Below are positions 42,074 through 51,812 of a stretch of 64,000 nucleotides of DNA, one piece after another. This DNA comes from Acidobacteriota bacterium. Lineage in GTDB: Bacteria > Acidobacteriota > Vicinamibacteria > Vicinamibacterales > JAHECP01. A model generated the notes under the pieces. That model saw only the letters and a program-made list of their open reading frames with translations. It searched no databases and was not told the origin of the DNA. A program made the position numbers and the translations under genes. Position 1 is the first letter of the stretch; every line of letters starts with the position of its first letter. Location: assembly GCA_024641665.1 (NCBI GenBank), contig JAHECP010000004.1, positions 23,342-87,341 on the forward strand, written 5' to 3'.

Positions 42074-42118
42074 GCGGGGTCGTCGGCACCCGGTGAGGCC
42101 GCGGGCTGCCTGGCCGCC

Positions 42119-42553
42119 CTACTCCAGCCCCTCGATGTCGCCCAAGTCCTTCGCGCGACCCGTCGCGCGCTTGTTGCGGATGAACGCCTCGCGGCCGATG
42201 AAGTCGACCGGCACGTCGCCGAACGCCTGGCGGACGCGGCCGGGCCAGGCGTCTTCGAACGTCAGGCCGGTCAGGTCGGTGAGGAGGTCGATGCGGGCGG
42301 GAGCCAGGCCGAGCTGCAGAACGGCGCCCGGGCGGGAGAAATCGGCTTCGGCGATGTCCGCCATCGGCGCTCCGAACGCCGCCAGGGCGCGCACGATCCG
42401 GCGGGCGTTCTCCGGGGTGGCCTCGACCCAGACGTCGAGGTCGCCCGTGGCGCGCGGACGTCCGTGCAGGGCGAGCGCATACGCCCCGACGATCAGGAAG
42501 CGGACGTCATGCGCGACGAACGCTCGCAACAGATCGACAAAGTCCTCGTTCAT
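42119..42553 (-). CDS. Nucleotidyltransferase (DUF6036-like)
   Basis: 144 residues. FLIVGAYALALHGRPRATGDLDVWVEATPENARRIVRAL is the nucleotidyltransferase core: G-A/S substrate loop and the DLD metal pair, then the third strand region PARIDLLTDLTGLTFEDAW. Such stand-alone enzymes are found in toxin-antitoxin-like pairs that modify protein or RNA with nucleotides. Its start overlaps the small upstream gene by 47 bp. Target unknown. Confidence 0.8.
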   Translation of the reverse strand: MNEDFVDLLRAFVAHDVRFLIVGAYALALHGRPRATGDLDVWVEATPENARRIVRALAAFGAPMADIAEADFSRPGAVLQLGLAPARIDLLTDLTGLTFEDAWPGRVRQAFGDVPVDFIGREAFIRNKRATGRAKDLGDIEGLE

Positions 42554-42731
42554 CCGGGAACTCGCCTCTCCACCGCCAGATCTCGACGCTCAGCCGCCAG
42601 ACCTGGAGGAGACGCTCGGACGCGGGCAGGGACTGCCAGTACTCGAGCTCGTGACGATCGGCGTCGGCAGCCGACGCGAATCGTCGGACCACGATTCGGG
42701 CCGCGCGTGACGCGGCGGCGCCGGTGTCCAT
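42507..42731 (-). CDS. Small partner protein of the nucleotidyltransferase
   Basis: 74 residues. FASAADADRHELEYWQSLPASERLLQVWRLSVEIWRWRG is a conserved helical segment that recurs directly upstream of nucleotidyltransferases of this kind, so the pair is probably a two-gene module. The ATG at 42731 lies 7 bases after a -10 box (TACAAT, minus strand 42744-42739), again predicting an almost leaderless message. Antitoxin role is inference. Confidence 0.65.
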   Translation of the reverse strand: MDTGAAASRAARIVVRRFASAADADRHELEYWQSLPASERLLQVWRLSVEIWRWRGEFPDERGLCRSVASVRRA

Positions 42732-42738
42732 GAGACGT

Positions 42739-42744
42739 ATTGTA
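42739..42744 (-). promoter_or_regulatory. -10 box of the nucleotidyltransferase pair
   Basis: TACAAT on the minus strand, seven bases before the ATG at 42731. No good -35 box is visible upstream in the GC-rich sequence. Confidence 0.4.
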
Positions 42745-42791
42745 CAGGAAGGGTACTGCGACCGCCGGCGAGAAAGCGCACACGTCGCTGT

Positions 42792-42847
42792 TTCCTGTTG
42801 ACGTCCAACACGAGCGGGCGTAGGCTCATGTTGGGCGTCAACAGGAA
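42792..42847. promoter_or_regulatory. Long inverted-repeat operator with embedded PadR promoter
   Basis: Left arm 42792-42815, 8-base centre GGGCGTAG, right arm 42824-42847; 22 of 24 bases pair. The left arm contains TTGACG (42798-42803) and 17 nt later TAGGCT (42821-42826), usable as -35 and -10 boxes. A dimeric repressor bound here would cover the promoter. The PadR ATG is 21 bp further. Autoregulation by PadR is the simplest reading. Confidence 0.65.
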
Positions 42848-42868
42848 GGACGCCCGCGGAGCGTTCAC

Positions 42869-43201
42869 ATGCCCAGCCGATCCGACGTTCCCCAGGGCAC
42901 GCTCGACCTGATGGTGCTCAAGACCCTCGAGGCCCTGGGTCCGCTGCACGGCTACGGGATCGCGCGGCGCATCGAGCAGGTCTCCGAGGCCGCGCTGCGG
43001 CTCAACCAGGGCACGATCTACCCTGCCCTCACCCGCCTCGAGCAGCGGGGCTGGATCGCCTCGAAATGGGGCGTCTCGGACCACAACCGCCGCGCCCGCT
43101 TCTACGCGCTCACCCGCGCGGGGCGGCGGCAGCTCGAGGCGCAGACCCGGGACTGGCAGCGCGTCGCGGCCATCGTCGCCAGGTTCGTCGAGACCGGGTA
43201 G
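42869..43201 (+). CDS. PadR-family regulator, acidobacterial ADOP-associated type
   Basis: 110 residues. VPQGTLDLMVLKTLEALGPLHGYGIARRIEQ is the PadR winged helix, LNQGTIYPALTRLEQRGWIASKWG the recognition helix and wing, and RRQLEAQTRDWQRVAAIVARF the dimer helix. This short form is the type found in front of duplicated orphan permeases in acidobacteria. 18 bp before the permease gene. It probably represses both through the long inverted repeat upstream. Confidence 0.92.
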   Translation: MPSRSDVPQGTLDLMVLKTLEALGPLHGYGIARRIEQVSEAALRLNQGTIYPALTRLEQRGWIASKWGVSDHNRRARFYALTRAGRRQLEAQTRDWQRVAAIVARFVETG

Positions 43202-43219
43202 ACGCGCGAGGAGGCGACG

Positions 43220-45853
43220 ATGAGCTGGCTGCGCGCACTGGTGGCGCGGGTTCGCGGCGCGGTGACGGGCCGACGCGGGGACGCCGCGATCGACGAGGAG
43301 CTGGCGTCCCACCTCGAGATGCTCGCCGACGAGTACGTCCGGCGCGGCCTCGCGCCCGACGAGGCGCGGCGCGCCGCGCGGCTCCGGCTGGGCGGCGCGG
43401 ACCAGATCAAGGAGACGGTGCGCGACGCGCGCGGCCTGCCGTGGCTCGAGAGCGCCGCGCAGGACCTCCGGTACGCCGCGCGCCTCCTCGCCCACGACCT
43501 CGGCTTCACGGCCGCGGCCGTCGCCATGCTCGCCGTCGGCATCGGCGCGAACATCGCGATCTTCACCGTCGTCAACGGCCTGCTGCTGCGGCCCCTGCCC
43601 TACCCGCACCAGGACCGCCTGGTGGACGTGCACGAGCGGTTCACCGACATCGATCCCGACGTGCCCTTCGCGTTCCCGGACTTCCTCGACGTGCGCGCGC
43701 GCCAGCAGGTGTTCGACGCCGTCGCCCTGTACCAGGAGACGAGCGTCACGCTCGCCGGCGCCGGCGAGCCGGAACGCGTGTCGTGCGCGCAGGTCACCGC
43801 CGGCCTGTTGCGCGTACTCGGCGTGACGCCGGCCGCCGGACGGGATTTTCGCGACGGCGAGGACGGTCCCGCCGCCTCGCCCGTCGCCGTGCTCGGCTAC
43901 GGCCTGTGGCAGCGCCGGTTCGGCGGCGAGGCGGTCGTCGGCCGCACGGTCCGGATCGACGGCCGGCCGGTCACGGTCGTCGGCGTCATGCCGCCGGAGT
44001 TCGACTTCCCGGGAGGCGCCGATCTGTGGACGCCCCTGGTCGTGGACCCCGCCCAGTACCCGCGCGACCGGTACTCGTTCTCGGCCGTCGCCGTCCTGAA
44101 GCCGGGCGTGGACCTCGCCGCCGCGCGCGCCAACCTGGACACGATCGCGCGGCAGCTCGCCCAGGAGCACCCTGACACCAAGGCGCGCGTCGGCATCGGC
44201 GCACGACCGCTGCGCGACGTGCTCGTGGCGGCCGACCTCGCACGCGCCTTCCTCGTGCTCCTCGGCGCGGTCGGCCTGGTGCTGCTGATCGCCTGCGCCA
44301 ACCTCGCCGGCCTGATGCTGAGCCGCGGCGCGGCGCGCGATCAGGAAATGGCCGTGCGGGCGGCGCTCGGCGCTGGACGCGGCCGGCTCGTCCACCAGCT
44401 GCTCGTCGAGAGCCTGCTGGTGGCCGCGCTCGGCGCGGCGCTCGGGCTGGCCGTGGGCACCTTCGGCCTGGACGCGCTCGTCGCCGCCGCGCCCGCGGCG
44501 TTCCCATCCTGGGTCACCTTCCGGATCGATGCGACCGTCGCAGCCTTCGCGGTGCTGCTGACGCTGGCGACCGCGGTCCTGGCCGGCCTGGCCCCCGCGC
44601 TGCGCGCGTCGCGTCCCGACCTGCACGCCGGCCTCAAGGAGACCGGCTCGCGCACCACGGTCGAGGGCGGGCGCCTGCGCGGCGCGCTGGTCGCGGGCGA
44701 GATCGCGCTCGCGCTGGTGCTGCTCCTCGCAAGTGGCCTCATGGCGCGCAGCGTCCTGTCGCTGCTCGACGTCGACCCGGGCCTGCGAACCGCGCACGTG
44801 GTCACGGTGCGCGTGTCGCTCCCCGCGACCGCCTACCCGACGCCCGCGGGCCGGCGCGCGTTCTTCGACGCGCTCCTCCCGCGCGTCGCGGCGATCCCCG
44901 GCGTCACGCGGGCCGCCGCCACCTCGAGCCTGCCGATGACGGGAGCCTTCTCGAGCCTCGGCGTGAGCATCGAGGGCGCGCCACCTCCCGCGCCGGGCCG
45001 CGAGCCGATGCCGGTGCGCAGCGTCGTCACGCCCGGCTACTTCGAGACGATGGGCATCCGCGTCGTGGCCGGCCGGCCGTTCGACGAGCGCGACGGGCGC
45101 CCGGGCACGCCGGCGGTGGCGGTGGTGAACGAGACGTTCGCCCGGCGCGGCTGGCCGGGCACCGATCCGGTCGGCCGCCGCCTGAAGTTCGGCGACCCCG
45201 GCGACGACGTGCCGTGGGTGATCGTGGTCGGCGTGGCGAACGACGTCCGGCAGCTCGGGCTCGGAGCGCAGGTCGACGACGAGATCTTCCTGCCCTACGG
45301 GCAGCTGCCGCTTCCAGGGATGACACTGGTGGTGCAGGGCGCGGCCGACCCCGTGCCGCTCGCGCCGTCGATTCGCGACGCCGCCCATGCCATGGACCCG
45401 AATCTCGCGCTCTTCCAGGTCCGGCCGATGGCCGACATCGTCGCCGGATCGATCCGGCGGCCTCGTCTGTTCTCGTGGCTGTTCGGCGTGTTCGGGGTGG
45501 TGGCGCTCGTCCTCGCCGCGGTCGGGGTGTACGGGCTGCTCGCGTACTCCGTAGCCCAGCGCACGCGCGAGATCGGACTCCGCCTGGCGCTCGGCGCCGG
45601 GCCCGGCGAGGTGCGGCGGATGGTGGTCGGCCGCGGCATGCGGCTGGCGGCCGGCGGCCTGGCGCTCGGCCTGGCCGGGTCGGTGCCCGCCACGCGGGCA
45701 CTGGGGGCGCTGCTGCACGGCGTCAGCGCCACCGATCCCCTGACGTTCGCCGGCGTGACCGCCCTGCTGCTCGCGGTGGCCTGGCTGGCGTGCACGCTGC
45801 CCGCCCGCCGCGCGACCCGCATCGACCCGATGACCGCCCTGCGGTGCGAGTGA
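43220..45853 (+). CDS. ADOP-type ABC transporter permease (MacB/FtsX duplicated)
   Basis: 877 residues. A short cytoplasmic N-terminus (AIDEELASHLEMLADEYVRRGL) precedes TM1 (FTAAAVAMLAVGIGANIAIFTVVNGLLL), a MacB periplasmic domain, a first FtsX triplet, then a second TM/periplasmic/FtsX set ending in LPARRATRIDPMTALRCE. This is the acidobacterial duplicated orphan permease layout; no ATPase gene is adjacent. Such proteins resemble MacB, which works in export or mechanotransmission across the envelope. Regulated with PadR. Confidence 0.92.
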   Translation: MSWLRALVARVRGAVTGRRGDAAIDEELASHLEMLADEYVRRGLAPDEARRAARLRLGGADQIKETVRDARGLPWLESAAQDLRYAARLLAHDLGFTAAAVAMLAVGIGANIAIFTVVNGLLLRPLPYPHQDRLVDVHERFTDIDPDVPFAFPDFLDVRARQQVFDAVALYQETSVTLAGAGEPERVSCAQVTAGLLRVLGVTPAAGRDFRDGEDGPAASPVAVLGYGLWQRRFGGEAVVGRTVRIDGRPVTVVGVMPPEFDFPGGADLWTPLVVDPAQYPRDRYSFSAVAVLKPGVDLAAARANLDTIARQLAQEHPDTKARVGIGARPLRDVLVAADLARAFLVLLGAVGLVLLIACANLAGLMLSRGAARDQEMAVRAALGAGRGRLVHQLLVESLLVAALGAALGLAVGTFGLDALVAAAPAAFPSWVTFRIDATVAAFAVLLTLATAVLAGLAPALRASRPDLHAGLKETGSRTTVEGGRLRGALVAGEIALALVLLLASGLMARSVLSLLDVDPGLRTAHVVTVRVSLPATAYPTPAGRRAFFDALLPRVAAIPGVTRAAATSSLPMTGAFSSLGVSIEGAPPPAPGREPMPVRSVVTPGYFETMGIRVVAGRPFDERDGRPGTPAVAVVNETFARRGWPGTDPVGRRLKFGDPGDDVPWVIVVGVANDVRQLGLGAQVDDEIFLPYGQLPLPGMTLVVQGAADPVPLAPSIRDAAHAMDPNLALFQVRPMADIVAGSIRRPRLFSWLFGVFGVVALVLAAVGVYGLLAYSVAQRTREIGLRLALGAGPGEVRRMVVGRGMRLAAGGLALGLAGSVPATRALGALLHGVSATDPLTFAGVTALLLAVAWLACTLPARRATRIDPMTALRCE

Positions 45854-45877
45854 CCCCGGGGCGGCGCGGATCCTCCG

Positions 45878-46528
45878 TCACCGCATCTGGGCGTACCGCT
45901 TCGCGGCAGCGAGGTCCTTCTTCAGATCTTCCGCCGTGCGGCGGGGGCCGTAGCCGGGCGTGTCGCGCTGAATGCGCCAGCCCTCCTTCAGCGGGCCCAC
46001 GTCGACCGTGTCGAAGCCGAACTGGTCGAGAAGGCGCGCGACCGTGGCCTTGGCCTCCCGGTCGTCGCCGGCGATCACCAGGGCGCGGCGGTTCGTCGTG
46101 CCGGCCGGCTGCCCGTGGGTCGTGAGCTCGGCGGCGTAGATGTGGTTGAACGCCTTGACGACCTTCGAGCCTGGCAGGTGCGCCTGGAGGAGCTCACAGG
46201 TCGTGGTCGATTCGTTGTCGAGCTCGGGGATGTGGCCGTCGCGCTCGGGATAGTAGTTGTTCGTGTCGATCACGATCTTGCCGACGAGCGGCTCAACCGG
46301 CACCGAACGGTAGTTCTTCAACGGCACCGTCACCACGACGATGTCGCCGGCCTTCGCCGCCTCCGCGGGCGTCGCCGCGCGCGCGTGCGGCCCGAGCTCG
46401 GCGACGAGCGCCGCGAGCGTCTCCGGTCCGCGGGAATTGCTGATCACCACGTCGTAGTGGTTGGCCACCGCGAGCCGCGCGACCTGGCTGCCGATGTGCC
46501 CCGCCCCGATGAGCCCGATGGTCTTCAT
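45878..46528 (-). CDS. NADPH-dependent F420 reductase-like oxidoreductase
   Basis: 216 residues from ATG at 46528. TIGLIGAGHIGSQVARLAV is the Rossmann dinucleotide motif, VVISNSRGPETLAALV the NADP-type second strand, followed by DIVVVTVPLKNY and KIVIDTNNYYPERDG. This is the FNO/F420-dependent NADP reductase-like family (also YrrT-type predicted dinucleotide-binding proteins). True F420 use cannot be concluded. It converges on the ADOP gene and follows the kinase gene by 56 bp. Confidence 0.85.
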   Translation of the reverse strand: MKTIGLIGAGHIGSQVARLAVANHYDVVISNSRGPETLAALVAELGPHARAATPAEAAKAGDIVVVTVPLKNYRSVPVEPLVGKIVIDTNNYYPERDGHIPELDNESTTTCELLQAHLPGSKVVKAFNHIYAAELTTHGQPAGTTNRRALVIAGDDREAKATVARLLDQFGFDTVDVGPLKEGWRIQRDTPGYGPRRTAEDLKKDLAAAKRYAQMR

Positions 46529-46584
46529 GCCCCTGCCTCCTGAGGACTTCGACGCCGCGTCCCGGCCGCGAGGTTGCTGGCTCG

Positions 46585-48810
46585 CTACGCCAGGTGCATC
46601 TTCTTCAGCAGCGCGGTGAAGCGGGGATCCGCGCGCAGGGGGTCCAGGAGCGGGAACGACTTGATGGGCATGATGATCGGGTCGCGCGCGTCGATGGCAC
46701 GGTCCAGCCACTCGAAGGCGGGATCGGTCCGGCCGAGGCCGAGGTAGACGAGGGCGACCGAGAACGGCGGGACGTAGCCCACGCGCGCCGCCTGAGCCAG
46801 GTGGTCGAGGACTCTCTCGGCGTCCGCCACGCGGCCGGCGCACCCGTGAAGGTGCCCCAGGAACCCCAGCGGGACGAGCCCGCGACCCGAGAGCTCGTAC
46901 GCCTGCTGCATCTCGTCCGTCGCGGCGCCGAGCGCGCCCGTGTCCCGCAGGGCGAGACCGAGCGCCCAGTGGCCGAAGAACGCCGTCGAATCGAACTCGA
47001 CCATGCCCCGCGCCACGGCGATGGCCTGCTCGGGGCGTCGGGCGAGCCAGTGCATGCAGGCGAGCCACCACCGCGCGACGATCGAGAGCGGGTCGGCGTC
47101 GAGCGCCCGCATCACCTCCGACGCGGCCTCCTCCAGGAGGCCGAGCGGCATCAGGGCGCTGATCGCGCTGCGCAGGCGGACGACCGGCGACGCGGGGTTG
47201 AGGGCCACGGCCCGGTCGATCTCGCGGCGCACTTCGGGCCAGTTGTAGTCCAACTCCTTGCGGAGCATGCCGAGCAGCGCGTGCGTATCCGCCAGCGTGT
47301 CGTCGATCTCGAGCGCGCGCAGGGCGTGCCACGTGCTCTGCGCGAACGCGTCGCGCGGCGGCATGGCGCCGAAGAAGCCAAAGAACCAGTAGACCTCGGC
47401 GAGCGAGTCGTAGGCGAGCGCGAAGGCCGGGTCGAGGGCGATCGCCCGCTCGAAGCAGGCCTTCGCCCGCCCGAGCCCATCGGGACCGCCCCTCGCGAAG
47501 TGGTACCGCCCTTCGAGGTAGGTCCGCTGCGCCTCGGCGTCGGCGGACACACGCGTCGAACGGCGCCGGCCGGCGGTCGTCTCGCCGCGCAGCCGCGCCG
47601 CCACCGCCGCCGCGATATCGTCCTCGAGCGCGAACACGTCGCGCACCTCGCGATCGTACCGCTCGCTCCAGACGTGGCTGCCGTCGCTGGTCTTCACGAG
47701 CTGCACGGTAACGCGGACGCGCGCGCCGGCGCGCCGCACGCTGCCCTCGAGCACGCTGGAGACGCCGAGCCGCGCGCCGATCTGGCGCACGTCGAGCCCC
47801 AGCCCCGCCACCGCGAACGCCGACGTGCGGGCGATCACCCGCAGGCCCTCGATGGCCGTCAGCGCATCGATGATGGCCTCGGCCAGCCCCTCGCAGAGGT
47901 AGTCTTCGTCGCGCGCCCCGCTGAGGTTGACGAACGGCAGCACAGCGATCGACGCCGTGGCGGCCGCGCCCCCCGCCTGGCACGATTCGAGCGCCGCCTT
48001 GAGCTCTACGGCCGACTGATAGCGCCCGGCCGGATCCTTGCTCAAACATCGATCGACGACCTGCATCACCGGCGGCGGGACGTCCGGCAGGGGCCGTGGC
48101 GCATCGCGGAGCACCGCCGCGAGCACACCCAGGCCCGAGTCGCCCTCAAACGCCCGGCGGCCGCTCACGAGCTCGTAGAGCACGCAGCCGAAGCTGAAGA
48201 GGTCACTGCGCGCGTCCACGGCGCGGCCGGTCGCCTGCTCCGGCGACATGTACGCCACGGTGCCGACGATCGTGCCGGCGGCCGTGCGCGTCGCCGTCAC
48301 CTCGGCCGGCGCCGGCACGGGCTCGATCGCCCGGGCGAGGCCGAAGTCCACGATCTTCGCGCGACCCTCCGGCGACACCATGATGTTCGACGGCTTGAGG
48401 TCCCGGTGCACAATACCCGCCGCGTGCGCGGCCGCGAGGGCGTCGGCCACCTGCACCGCGAGACCGAGCGCCTGCTGGACGGGCAGCCGCCCGGGTGCGA
48501 TCAGCTCGCGCAGTGTGGGCCCCTGCACGTACTCCATCGCGATGAAATCGAGATCATCCGCGCGATCGATCTCGTACACCGTGACGATGTTGGGATGGTT
48601 GAGGGCGGAGGCGGCGCGGGCTTCCCGCGCGAAGCGGTGCCGGAGCCCGGCATCGCGGACCAGCGCGTCGGGCGGAAGCACCTTGACCGCCACCAGCCGG
48701 TCCAGGCGCAGGTCGCGGGCCTTGTAGACCACGCCCATGCCGCCTTCGCCGAGCTTCTCGAGCACGGCGTGGTGACCGAGCGTGGCGCCAACGAGTACAT
48801 CGGCCGCCAT
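46585..48810 (-). CDS. Ser/Thr protein kinase with adenylate-cyclase-like and TPR region
   Basis: 741 residues. Kinase domain 15-275: GEGGMG 21-26, Lys43, HRDLKPSN 135-142, DFG 155-157 and MSPEQATG in the activation segment, all residues intact. Then ASIAVLPFVNLSGARDEDYLCEGLAEAIIDAL, the TolB/CadC-like strand region, and a TPR-rich C-terminus of about 300 residues. There is no transmembrane helix, so it is cytoplasmic. This kinase-TPR design is common in acidobacteria and often neighbours ADOP permeases. Substrates unknown. Confidence 0.9.
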   Translation of the reverse strand: MAADVLVGATLGHHAVLEKLGEGGMGVVYKARDLRLDRLVAVKVLPPDALVRDAGLRHRFAREARAASALNHPNIVTVYEIDRADDLDFIAMEYVQGPTLRELIAPGRLPVQQALGLAVQVADALAAAHAAGIVHRDLKPSNIMVSPEGRAKIVDFGLARAIEPVPAPAEVTATRTAAGTIVGTVAYMSPEQATGRAVDARSDLFSFGCVLYELVSGRRAFEGDSGLGVLAAVLRDAPRPLPDVPPPVMQVVDRCLSKDPAGRYQSAVELKAALESCQAGGAAATASIAVLPFVNLSGARDEDYLCEGLAEAIIDALTAIEGLRVIARTSAFAVAGLGLDVRQIGARLGVSSVLEGSVRRAGARVRVTVQLVKTSDGSHVWSERYDREVRDVFALEDDIAAAVAARLRGETTAGRRRSTRVSADAEAQRTYLEGRYHFARGGPDGLGRAKACFERAIALDPAFALAYDSLAEVYWFFGFFGAMPPRDAFAQSTWHALRALEIDDTLADTHALLGMLRKELDYNWPEVRREIDRAVALNPASPVVRLRSAISALMPLGLLEEAASEVMRALDADPLSIVARWWLACMHWLARRPEQAIAVARGMVEFDSTAFFGHWALGLALRDTGALGAATDEMQQAYELSGRGLVPLGFLGHLHGCAGRVADAERVLDHLAQAARVGYVPPFSVALVYLGLGRTDPAFEWLDRAIDARDPIIMPIKSFPLLDPLRADPRFTALLKKMHLA

Positions 48811-48964
48811 GGCCCCTCCAGCGATGCCCGCCCGGGCGCCAGCTTACGCCCGTCCCTCGGCGGGCGCAACGTCGTTTCCGGGGGCCATCGCGCTCGGTGC
48901 ACGCTGAGCCTCCTCTCCGTCCTGCGGGCCGGCAAGCACCCGAGCGATTCGGTTTCCGGCCGGC

Positions 48965-51385
48965 TCACTCGCGTCGCAACGCCGCGATTGGATCGACGGA
49001 GGCGGCGCGGCGCGCCGGCACGTAGCTGGCGAGCACGGCCAGAAGCAGGAGGCCGACCGGCGCGGCGAGGAACGACGCGGCGTCGTGCGGCGTGACGCCG
49101 TAGAGGAAGCGCTGAAGAACGCGCTCGAGCGCCAGCGCGCTCGAGAGACCGACCGCGAGGCCGAGGCACGCGAGCGCCACGCCCTCCCGGACCACCATGC
49201 CGGTCACGTCCGTCCGGCTGGCGCCCAGCGCGACGCGGATCCCCACCTCCGTGGTGCGCAGCGACACGGAGTACGCGACGGCGCCGTAAAGACCAATCGA
49301 CGCGACCGCCAGAGCGAGCACGGCGAGCGCGCCGAGCAGCACCGTCCGGAACCGTGGCTCCGCCGCCGCGCCCGCCAGCACGTCGTCGAGCGTCCGCACG
49401 TCGTCCACCGCAATCAACGGATCCACGCCGGCCACGCTGCGCCGCACCGCGCCCGCCACGGCCGCCGGCTCGGACGCCGTCTGCGCAACCAGGTACAGGT
49501 ACGGCCACGGCTGCTGCCGAAAGGGGCGGTAGATCCCGCCGTCGGCTGGTGCGTCGAGCGCGTTGTACTTGATGTCGCCGACGACGCCCACGACGGTCAC
49601 CTCGGAGTGTCCTCCCGGACGGCCGCTGGTCGGAAGGGACAGGACGCGCCCGATCGGATCGCGGTCGCCGAAGAACCGCCGCGCGGTGCGCGCGCTCGTG
49701 ATCATCACTGGCTGGCTCGTGCCGGTGTCGGCGTCCGTGAACAGCCGTCCCTCGACCAGGGGCACACCCAGCGTCGAGAAGAGCTCCGGCGTCGTCGCGA
49801 GCGCATCGACGTCATAGTCGCGCGCCGGGCCGGCGCCCGTGCTCACGTCCGTCAACGTGTAGCGAAGCCGGGCGCCGTAGAGCGGCAGGCTGGTCGTCAC
49901 GCCGGCGTGCAGCACGCCGGGGATCCGGCGGACGCTCTGCAGCACGCGATCGACCGTCTCGATCCGCTCGCCGGGCGTGGTTATGCGGTCGAGGCCGAGG
50001 CTGACGTCGGCCACGACCACATTGGCCGTCTTCACGCCGATGCCGGAGTGGAGTAGGCGGACCAGGCTCCGGCCGAGCAGGGCCGCGCCGACCAGCAGGA
50101 CCACCGACGCGGCGAGCTGCGTGACGACGAGCGCGGAGCGGAGGCGCCGCCCGCGGCGCGACGACGTGGTGCCGGCCGGCCGGAGGCCCGCCGCCAGCGT
50201 GTAACCGAGGCCGCGAAGCGCCGGGCCGACGGCGCACACCACGGCCAGCGCCACCGACAGCGCCAGCGCGAACGTCAGGACCGGGCCGTCCACGCGGATG
50301 GCGTCCGCTCTCGGCAACCCGGCGGGCCACAACGACACCGACGCTTGCACGCCCAGGACGGCGAGCAGGACGCCCGCGGCGCCGCCGACCAGGGCGACGA
50401 GCGAGCTCTCGGCCAGGGCGAACCACAGGAGCCGCGCGGGCGAGGCGCACGGCGCACGGCGGTCTCCCGCGATCGCGAGGCCTGCCGGGCCAGCAGCAGG
50501 TTCACCGCGTTCGCGCACGCGACAAGGAGCACGAGCCCCACCGCGGCGAGCAGCATCAGGAGCGCGGGCCGCGTCGTGTCGGTGAACCAGTCCGTGAGGT
50601 CGAAACGAGCGGCCGCCGCCCCTCGCTGACCCCTGGAAACTCCGGCGCGAGCTCGCGCGCCACGCGCACGGCATCCTCGCGCGCTGCGGCCACGGACACG
50701 CCCGCGCGAAGCCGGCCGATCAATTGAAACCCGCCGCCCCGCGGGTTGTTGAGCCAGGACTCCTGGCCGAGCCGCTGCGCGTACAGGAGCGGCGTCCACA
50801 CGTTGGTCCGCGCGGAGGGAAACTGGAAGTCGGGCCGGGCCACGCCGAGCACGACGTAGGGCTGCCCGTTCAGGACGATCGGCTGTCCGACGGCCTGCGG
50901 GCTCGCGCCGAGCTCGCGGCGCCACAGCCGATGGCTGATGACGGCGACGGGCGCGCCGGCGTCCGCCGGCCCGATCGCCCGCCCCAGGGCTATCGGCTGG
51001 TCGAGCGTCGAGAAGAACCCGGCCGACACGTAGGTGGCGTCCACCGTTTGGGTACCGTCCGCGGTCCGGAGGCGGAAATCCCCGCTCCCCCACATGCCGC
51101 GCGACTCGAACGCGCGCGCGCGCGCGTCTGCCACCCGTCGAGCTCGAGAGCGGAGTAGTTCGCGCCACGCACCTGGCCGGCGAACGTGCGCTCGGCCGAG
51201 ATGACAACGAGCGACTCCGGGGCACGATATGGAAACGGGCGCAGCAGGACCCCGTACACGACGCTGAAGATCGCCGTGTTCGGCCCGATCCCGAGGGCGA
51301 GCGTCAGGACGACGACACTCGTGAAGCCAGGGGAGCGGCGCAGGCTCCGCGCGGCGAACCGCCAGTCGTTCCAGAGGGCGCACAT
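48965..51385 (-). pseudogene. ADOP-type permease, broken by three frameshifts
   Basis: The reading passes through four frames. N-terminus from ATG 51385 ([39 protein letters not shown]) runs to about 51130; MacB periplasmic part ([22 protein letters not shown] to ELAPEFPG) to about 50620; first FtsX part ([24 protein letters not shown]) to about 50450; then an intact second half of about 490 residues to ARRAASVDPIAALRRE. The first shift lies in a (CG)8 run at 51111-51126. Either a decayed gene or sequence errors. It lacks the cytoplasmic N-terminal segment of the 43220 protein. The kinase gene follows it. Confidence 0.8.
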
Positions 51386-51447
51386 GGATGTGCCTTAGCC
51401 TACCGCAACTCTCCGGCGCTTGCGACGCCCGTCGGCGATCACCGCCA

Positions 51448-51812
51448 TCACCGCGAAACCCCGGCGGCGACGAGCCGCCCCACGATGGCGAACGCGCCGT
51501 CGGACAGCGGCGGCGTGCCTCGATAGCTCTCGATCCGGCGCACTCGTGTTCGAGGCGGATGGTGAGGGACAGGCGGCGCCACAACGCGTCTGACAGCCCC
51601 ATGGGACGGCGTCGTGCAGGACGAGCCGGACGTCGCGGGGCTGCTTGAAGATCGGTCCGCGCCGTGCGCTTGCCGGCCGCCCGCGCCTGACGGACGGCGT
51701 CCAGGAACTGTTCGGTTTCGCGCCGATGCAGATCTTCACGATCGGACGCCGTGCCGAAGAGACAAAATGGGTGAGCATGGCGAGCATGTTCCTCGAGCCA
51801 GGAGTCGAGCAT
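51448..51812 (-). pseudogene. Possible frameshifted gene remnant
   Basis: Protein-like stretches occur in three frames in order: SDREDLHRRETEQFLDAVRQARAAGKRTA (51812 downwards), GPIFKQPRDVRLVLHDAVP (about 51655-51603), MGLSDALWRRLSLTIRLEHE (about 51602-51540) and RRIESYRGTPPLSDGAFAIVGRLVAAGVSR ending at a TGA (51450-51448). Joined, they read like one small protein with at least three indels. I do not recognise the family. It touches the broken ADOP gene and overlaps the start of the serine hydrolase by two bases on the other strand. Confidence 0.35.

Noticed and set aside
42590..45718. 1,042-codon open frame opposite the ADOP permease and similar very long antisense frames elsewhere
   Set aside because: Shadow frames of GC-rich genes: Arg/Ala/Gly/Pro/His-rich, no domain pattern, and the other strand has a recognised protein.
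48865..48890. GG-N10-GC match upstream of the kinase gene
   Set aside because: Only the GG/GC dinucleotides and TTGC fit; the rest of the -24 box is wrong and no enhancer palindrome is near. Expected by chance in GC-rich DNA.
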